NCBI GenBank assembly: GCA_009363875.1
Contig: CM018695.1
Span: forward strand, 48,469,161-48,533,160
DNA length: 64,000 nt
Origin: Mikania micrantha
Taxonomy: Eukaryota; Streptophyta; Magnoliopsida; Asterales; Asteraceae
Direction: 5' to 3'
The position numbers and the translations under genes are program-made. The notes below the pieces were generated by a model. The model was not told the origin of the DNA, searched no databases, and saw nothing but the letters and a program-made list of their open reading frames with translations. Below, one piece after another: positions 58,335-64,000 of this stretch. Position 1 is the first letter of the stretch. Every line of letters begins with the position of its first letter.

Positions 58335-60289
58335 TGTCACACTGGCGGGCCGGCGGGCCGGATCGGAGACCCGTCGGGCGGAATAGTCCCGAGGCGTGAT
58401 TGTAATCGGAATTATCAGATTGTTACGTTGCACATGATAATATGAGAAATACTAAAATACAATAAATGAATAAAATTAAAATACAACTGATTCATAATTT
58501 AATTCTATTACAACTTGACCTGGACATCCGGAAAGAGGACCAGATGTCCCACAAAGGGTGCTTGCACAGGTGCAAGACTTGAATTTTTTATCTGGGCTAA
58601 CCGGAGAGATTCCATGCAGGAGTCGTAGGTTCCTATAAGGGATCCTATCTTTCTCTCTCTAATGTCATCCTGCTTTCACATGTTCTTCACCTAAGAACAT
58701 GTAAAATCTGTCAACAATAGGTTGGTGAGTCACATTCGTTTTGAAAATATTGGGTCTTGTAAAAGGTTTAATGAAAATCTTTCCATTCACATCGATTTGA
58801 AATATGATGTGTGAATGGTGTTGAAAACACGAATGAACTTTACAAGTGCGTCGGTCTGACCATCATTATTGGCACCATCCCAAATCATCGAAGGTAGTTT
58901 ATGTATAGGGCATACGTAGGGTCAAGCTTACCGCTAGCCCAGCCGCCAGCCCACCACCTCTTCGATGATTCACGAGGGTGTCCTTAACGGAAGTCGGACC
59001 TTGTCACTTGTGTATTTCCACTCTACTCGACACGACTGTTGGTTGTGAAATGAAATTGTAAGAAAGAAGCGTATACTCTGTCTCCTGGTATAAGAGACAT
59101 GTTTTGTTTGTTTAGAAAATCACACAAGTGACGTTTCTTTTTTGTAGTAAAACATTGTTTACTGTGTACTCGTTTGAAACTCGTTCAAGACCAGGTCTTG
59201 AACATTTATTTGATTTGAAAACTCTTGTTTTTGTTGTGTGGTCTGTCTGTAATATCACCCTTATGATCATTTACCAATCCTAACTGATACGATTGTGTGA
59301 TTAGTTCCCCTGGAACTAATCTGAGTTGTTGTTGTATGTGTGCTTGCGTGTAACGTACCAGCCTCAACGCTGGAGGTTTGTTAAACCTATGGTACCATCT
59401 ACGCTACTGTCACACCCCCTGCGCCGCGTGCGGAATCCATGGTGCGGTGACGATCGATGGTTAAATCATGCGCAAGTATTGAATAAGAATAACCACAATG
59501 CATTACTAAGTTTCATAAAGTTTAGACAGTTGTTTAGTTATAGACATTCTATCTATCTATCAAAAGAATGACAACTACAGACCCAAAAATAATGTTTACA
59601 AAATAAGACTCCGACAAGACAATTAAGCAATTAGGATTATGTGAGTTTCTAATCCGTCCTAGCTTGTTTCTTCATCTTGTTCTATCTTAACTATGGTCTA
59701 CTTAGTTGTTCTTGTGAAGCGCTAAACCTGATTACCTGAAACACGTGAAAAGTAACTGCCAACTACAAAGGTAGTTGGTGAGAACAATAGGTTTAACATT
59801 TGTATATATGAATCTGCATTGAAAAACATATGTATAAAACATTGAATGAAATGACATGGATAATTGCAACCCAAACTAACATCAAGTAAGAATAACGTGT
59901 GCAAACAGTCGTATGACTGTCTACTAGAAAAGCCAACATATAATCAAGTCCCAAACGTAGTTTGGAGTCAGAAAGCAGTCAACAACGCATTCAACACGAG
60001 ATGTACTAATGAGTTTACTCAGAAGACAAACTCCGTGTTGACGTACACGGTCAATATGACCTATGCTGATAAAGTTAATTAGCAGCACATCCATATTATC
60101 GTACGCATCCAATTTGCAGTTAGTTTTTAAAAAAAATTAAAACGCTAACCGCAGCCTTGGCGTAACCGAAACGTGTCCCGCTTTCCCTTGTTGTGATCAC
60201 CCAGTACTAACGTTATAAGAATAAGAATAAGTGTCTTGATGTGTGTATAAGTTTGCTCACAACGATGAACACCATGCTTTTAAGTTTTT

Positions 60290-60500
60290 AAGATTGAATC
60301 CTTTGATTGACATCCTTTGGTTGAATACCCGTGATTTATTTCCATGATTTTTAAATCCTTTGATTGAATACTACCATGAAAACCCTTGAATGAATATCTT
60401 GTTTTGAAATCCTTGATTGATTACCACATTGAAAACCTTTGATTGAATACCTTGTTCAAAAACCCTTGATTGAATCCGGTGATAGAAGACCCTTGTATAA
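60290..60500. repeat. CCTTGATTGAATACC word array
   Basis: About eight degenerate units of ACCCTTGATTGAATACC at roughly 25-35 bp spacing within the nested LTR. Confidence 0.7.
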
Positions 60501-61099
60501 ATACAAGGTTTGTACGAAAACATTTAATAAAAACATTTATTTTAAACACGGTTTATAGTTTAAAAGCTTGTAAGAGTTTGTAAAACTTAATCTTTCAAAG
60601 TGTTCAACATTTATAAAACATTTTATGTAAAACAGGTTGTAAAATAATTTATAAAACTCTTTTATAAAACCTTTTAACAAAATTTGTTTAACAGTTGTAA
60701 AGACAGTAGAATATAAGAGTAAACCTTTGATTGCTGCAAAGAATAGTGAATACTGTATTTGAAAACTTGTAATACAAAAGTTGTAGTACAAAAGATGTTT
60801 GGTCACGTGTTCCACCCCAAAACAGTTGTAAAAACAGTAAAAGAGGGGCTAATGTTCTCACCTGACAGCAGTAGACTCTGAACCTGAACAAGTAGCAAGC
60901 AAATAGACCTCTAACTGGTTCCTATATCATTGTAATCATACATATAATATAAGATTTAATATGCTATAAACTTTGATTGATTGATTGAGTCGTGTTAACC
61001 TGTTAATGAATATGGCTTTGTATAATTGTTATGTTTAAGAACATTAGATTATCCTTGAAAATATGATTGACTTCCTTGTAAAAATATCGGGGGACTTGG

Positions 61100-61700
61100 A
61101 TCCCCTATAGGGTGCTGTACATGAACCAAAAACAAGAACCTATGTATTAACTTGAGGATCCCCCGTTATGTCTTCATAGAAGAACCAAAAGTGGGAACCG
61201 GTGTATTAACTTGAGGATCCCTCGTTAGGTCTTCATAGAAGAACCAAAAGTGGGAACCTGTGTATTAACTTGAGGATCCCCCGTTAGGTCTTCATAGAAG
61301 AACCACAAGCAGGAACCTGTGTATTAACTTGAGGATCCCCCGTTAGGTCTTCATAGAAGAACCAAAAGTGGGAACATGTGTATTAACTTGAGGATCCCCC
61401 GTTAGGTCTTCATAGAAGAACCAAAAGTGGGAACCTGTTGAACTGACTTGAGGATCCCCCGTTAGGTCTTCAAAGAAGAACCAAAAGTGGGAACCTGTTG
61501 AACTGACTTGAGGATCCCCTGTTAGGTCTTCAAAGAAGAACCAAAAATGGGAACCTGTTGAACTGACTTGAGGATCCCCCGTTAGGTCTTCAAAGAAGAA
61601 CCAAAAGTGGGAACCTGTTAAACTGACTTGAGGATCCCCTGTTAGGTCTTCAAAGAAGAACCAAAAGTAGGAACCTGTTGAACTGACTTGAGGATCCCCC
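61100..61700. repeat. 60-bp minisatellite, about ten units
   Basis: Units begin TTGAGGATCCCCCGTTAGG and include TCTTCATAGAAGAACCAAAA and GTGGGAACCTGT. The period is exactly 60 bp throughout. Units near 61430-61700 share CTTCAAAGAAG and GTTGAACTGAC, while those near 61150-61430 share CTTCATAGAAG and GTGTATTAAC, so two subtypes are spatially sorted. Confidence 0.95.
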
Positions 61701-62357
61701 ACATCCCTTAAACCCATTTATTCCTTTCCATCTATACTACCAGCCATATGTTGACCTGTTTGTCTACACTATGTCTTCAACCTTGGCAGTAAAGACGGGA
61801 ACCTGGGTTCTTCGAACTTGGACTACTTAAATCTGGATAATATTGACTAAGGTTGGGTCCCATGCATTCATCGAGAGAGCTAAGTTCGATGGCTAAGAGC
61901 TGGTCCATTTCTTACCGTCGATATTATCCATTCCTTGATTTTTGGCATCGATATTGTTGCTACTCGAAGTTCCAGCCATACTTCGATCTATATATGGTCA
62001 ATCTAAGGTTTTACTAGCCTCTCTAAACCATTTTCGAGTTAAGCCCTTGAGTTTAGAGAGTTGTGAAACGAGTTTGTTCATGAAAGAGACGATGAATAGT
62101 GTAAAACCCTACAGTAACGTACCTTCTCTCTAAGATTCCGGCCAGAATACTTCGAACCAGCTCCGATCCCTTGTACTTCCAGCTTCCTCTCGTCGAGACG
62201 GTCGTTTTGATATATTATATGCACGATTTGAATAAGAGATGAAGAAGTTATGATCGAATTTGTGAGTTTTTCTTGGGTGAAAAATGGGTTGGACGAATTT
62301 TTAGAGAGAGAGATATGGTGGCTGGAACTTAGATGAAGAAGATGGGTAATTTAGGGT

Positions 62358-62371
62358 TTTTATACCCCGAG
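62358..62371 (-). promoter_or_regulatory. LTR promoter core CTCGGGGTATAAAA
   Basis: Minus-strand TATA box about 680 bp from the 5' end of the nested LTR; the same core as in two other LTRs of the window. Confidence 0.65.
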
Positions 62372-64000
62372 TGGTTCCCTGCGTATTCGGTCTCGCTAGA
62401 TGTCGGTTTCGCGTATTTTTACGCGCATATCATTACGATTACGAAATTAAATATTTTGAATTGTAAAAATAGTTTTCTTGAATTGTTTTTGATGAGTTTC
62501 AAAATTGAAAAATGTAAAATAAAATATTGCACTTATTTTTTATTTTTTCGTTCGTAGTCAGACCGTTAAACGAATATAAATACGTGTATACCCGTAATTA
62601 CGTACGTTTTTGGTCGTTTTGCGTATTTATTGATGTTTACTCGTAATTATAAGTTCGACATTCATATCATTACGAATCGTCACCCATAATGATACTCAGT
62701 CTCGCTCACGCATTACGATTTGTTTAATTGATTTGTTTGTCATACTATTCGTCATAACAACGCACTAACACTATCCTATTACACCGAACTTAGTATATGT
62801 ATAGGGCATATGTAGAATTCAGCTACCTGCCTTATCAGCCGCCAGCCCACCACTGTTTTGATATAATACAATATTGTTCTTGCCTAGCGTAATCGACTGT
62901 AAATAAATAATATATATACTTGTTCCTAATTAAATAAGATCATATAACACACAAACATGAACACATGAATCACATTGACATACTGAATAGGAATACACAT
63001 TGTTCTATCACTGTTTATGACTACCATGACTAGATATACAGATGTTACAGTTACCGTCGGTTGACCTGCGTCAACTAGTGGTAAATGACTCTGATGTGTA
63101 TTGTTCGAGAATTCCTCAGTGTATTCCCGATATGATGTTGTGTGGACGCATGTTCTAGTGAATTACCCTAGACAGATACCATGAAAATATGTTGTTTGAT
63201 GGGGATTCTCATGAAAATGATGGTATTCGATTGTGCACAACACAATTATCCGGATTGTGTCCGTTCACCTCTTGGTTGGGCACAAAGCCTCGAACTGTTG
63301 TGGTCATAGGACATTTCCTCGATGATTTGTGTTTTTAACCCTCGAAGCTGGTTTGTTGTTGTTGTTTGATGAAAAGTTAAATGGAGCGATGAACACTCAG
63401 TAAAAGCAATTGAAAAAACACTTATACGTATAACATTCGTATAAGTGGTTGAGGGTTTTTCCTTTTATTGAAATCATTTAAAACTAACTCTTATTCGTTG
63501 ATCACTCGAATAAGAGGTTTTATATACTCAGCCCCAAATGATTTGGAAGGAAGAAAATTGAAAACAAGGGGTCTGTGAACTCACCTGAGGTCTTGGGTCG
63601 TCGATGCACTCACTCGGTAGGCTATCTCGGTTTGAATCCTGTGTTAAATATTAGTTAGTTAGGCGTTAGGTGATTATGTGCTCTGTTTCTTGATGTGATT
63701 TTGGAAAATGTGTTTTCATTGGTTTTAGTTTGGTTAGATTTAATATCGAGTCTAAGGTTCGGTTCCATCGATACAAACGGTGTAAGATAGAACTTTCAAC
63801 ACTTAGCCGTTTTTGGGCTGTTCTTGGTGCGGACGAGTGGTTCATGCGAATGGCCCTCATTCACACGAACGGAATGATGCGAATGCATGTTCTCGTTCTT
63901 GTCATCCGTTCGTGCGAATGAGCCTTTGTTCGTATGGTGGTCCCGCACGAATGAACTCAGGTCATTCGTGCGGTGGTTCGTTCGTCTGGTAGCTGGTTCG

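Larger units (their letters stand above)
59408..63049 (-). mobile_element. Family-2-like solo LTR nested in another LTR, TSD GCTAC/GTTAC
   Basis: Starts TGTCACACCCCCTGCG and ends AGATGTTACA. Flanks are GCTAC (59403-59407) and GTTAC (63050-63054), a 5-bp duplication with one C/T change. 3,642 bp. The minus-strand promoter core CTCGGGGTATAAAA is at 62358-62371. It contains a TTGATTGAAT word array (60290-60500), a 60-bp tandem repeat (61100-61700) and the GCCGCCAGCCCACCAC block (62800-62855). No gag or pol. Confidence 0.88.
58335..64000 (-). mobile_element. Family-2 LTR, interrupted and running off the window
   Basis: Starts TGTCACACTGGCGGGCCGG, followed by the GC-rich block and ATTATCAGATTGTTAC..GCACATGATA shared with 4897 and (inverted) 38250. 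Its GTATAGGGCATACG and CCAGCCGCCAGCCCACCAC block is at 58905-58955. It is split at 59407 by the element 59408-63049 and resumes at 63050 with ACCGTCGGTTGACCTGCGTCAAC, the counterpart of 6130-6160. From 63840 a CGAATG/ATTCGTGCG word array begins; the 5' end is beyond the window. Confidence 0.85.

Noticed and set aside
61100..61700. CRISPR-like repeat array
   Set aside because: Units are contiguous 60-bp repeats with no unique spacers, in a plant LTR.
61343..61717. A 124-aa open frame with perfect 20-aa repeats on the minus strand
   Set aside because: It is the 60-bp minisatellite read in a frame that lacks stops; a period divisible by three keeps any such frame open.

Overview
This is a window of plant nuclear DNA: AT-rich, with intron-containing genes embedded in layered transposable elements. 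The mix of long LTRs ending TGTCACACCCC, Harbinger ORF1 relics and Copia elements looks like an Asteraceae-type genome to me. That is an impression, not something I could test. There is no bacterial-style gene, CRISPR array, rRNA or tRNA gene.

Two host genes are supported. (1) An ARM-repeat/TPR protein on the + strand: coding exons 14746-15720 and 21811-22749, about 637 aa, with all five carboxylate-clamp positions typical of Hsp70/Hsp90-binding TPRs. Its only coding intron holds a 4,983-bp Copia retrotransposon with intact LTRs. (2) A poly(ADP-ribose) glycohydrolase (PARG) gene on the + strand: 12 exons between 45496 and 55455, about 586 aa, with the GGG...QEE signature intact across the exon 5/6 junction. 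Its introns carry a foldback MITE, a larger non-autonomous DNA element with a nested repeat, and a short non-coding LTR element; a Harbinger relic ends 147 bp upstream of its ATG.

Layout. 1-4032: one truncated and one complete copy of a 2.8-kb LTR-like element. 4033-4896: a CACTA transposase fragment. 4897-9478: a 4.6-kb solo LTR of a second family, minus sense, TSD GTAAT. 9484-13430: a DUF1985-type gene relic broken by a tRNA-derived SINE, repeats, and a second SINE just upstream of gene 1. 13386-22749: gene 1 with its Copia. 22750-26697: three foldback elements lined up in TA tracts, then AT-rich DNA. 26698-30842: a decayed, 5'-truncated minus-strand Copia. 31050-31800: an RTE-type LINE 3' end. 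33273-40586: a family-1 LTR (TSD ATATT) with a complete family-2 solo LTR nested inside it (33870-38250, TSD GTTAG). 40592-43597: AT-rich DNA without genes. 43598-45348: Harbinger ORF1 relic. 45496-55455: PARG. 55700-58334: SINE-like tail, hAT-like MITE, an LTR with palindromic repeats and a frameshifted relic. 58335-64000: another family-2 LTR, interrupted by a third one (59408-63049) and running off the window.

The most unusual signal is the internal organisation of the long LTRs. Family-2 copies share ends, a CTCGGGGTATA promoter core and a CCAGCCCACCAC block. At matching positions between these, however, each copy carries its own dense array of short words (GCCGAACC, CGAATG, GGCCCA, a 60-bp satellite, TTGATTGAAT). 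Family 1 instead has palindrome-anchored units about 150-165 bp apart and a cluster of CGCG-TAC-CGCG hairpins. These look like copy-specific repeat-generating modules inside LTRs.
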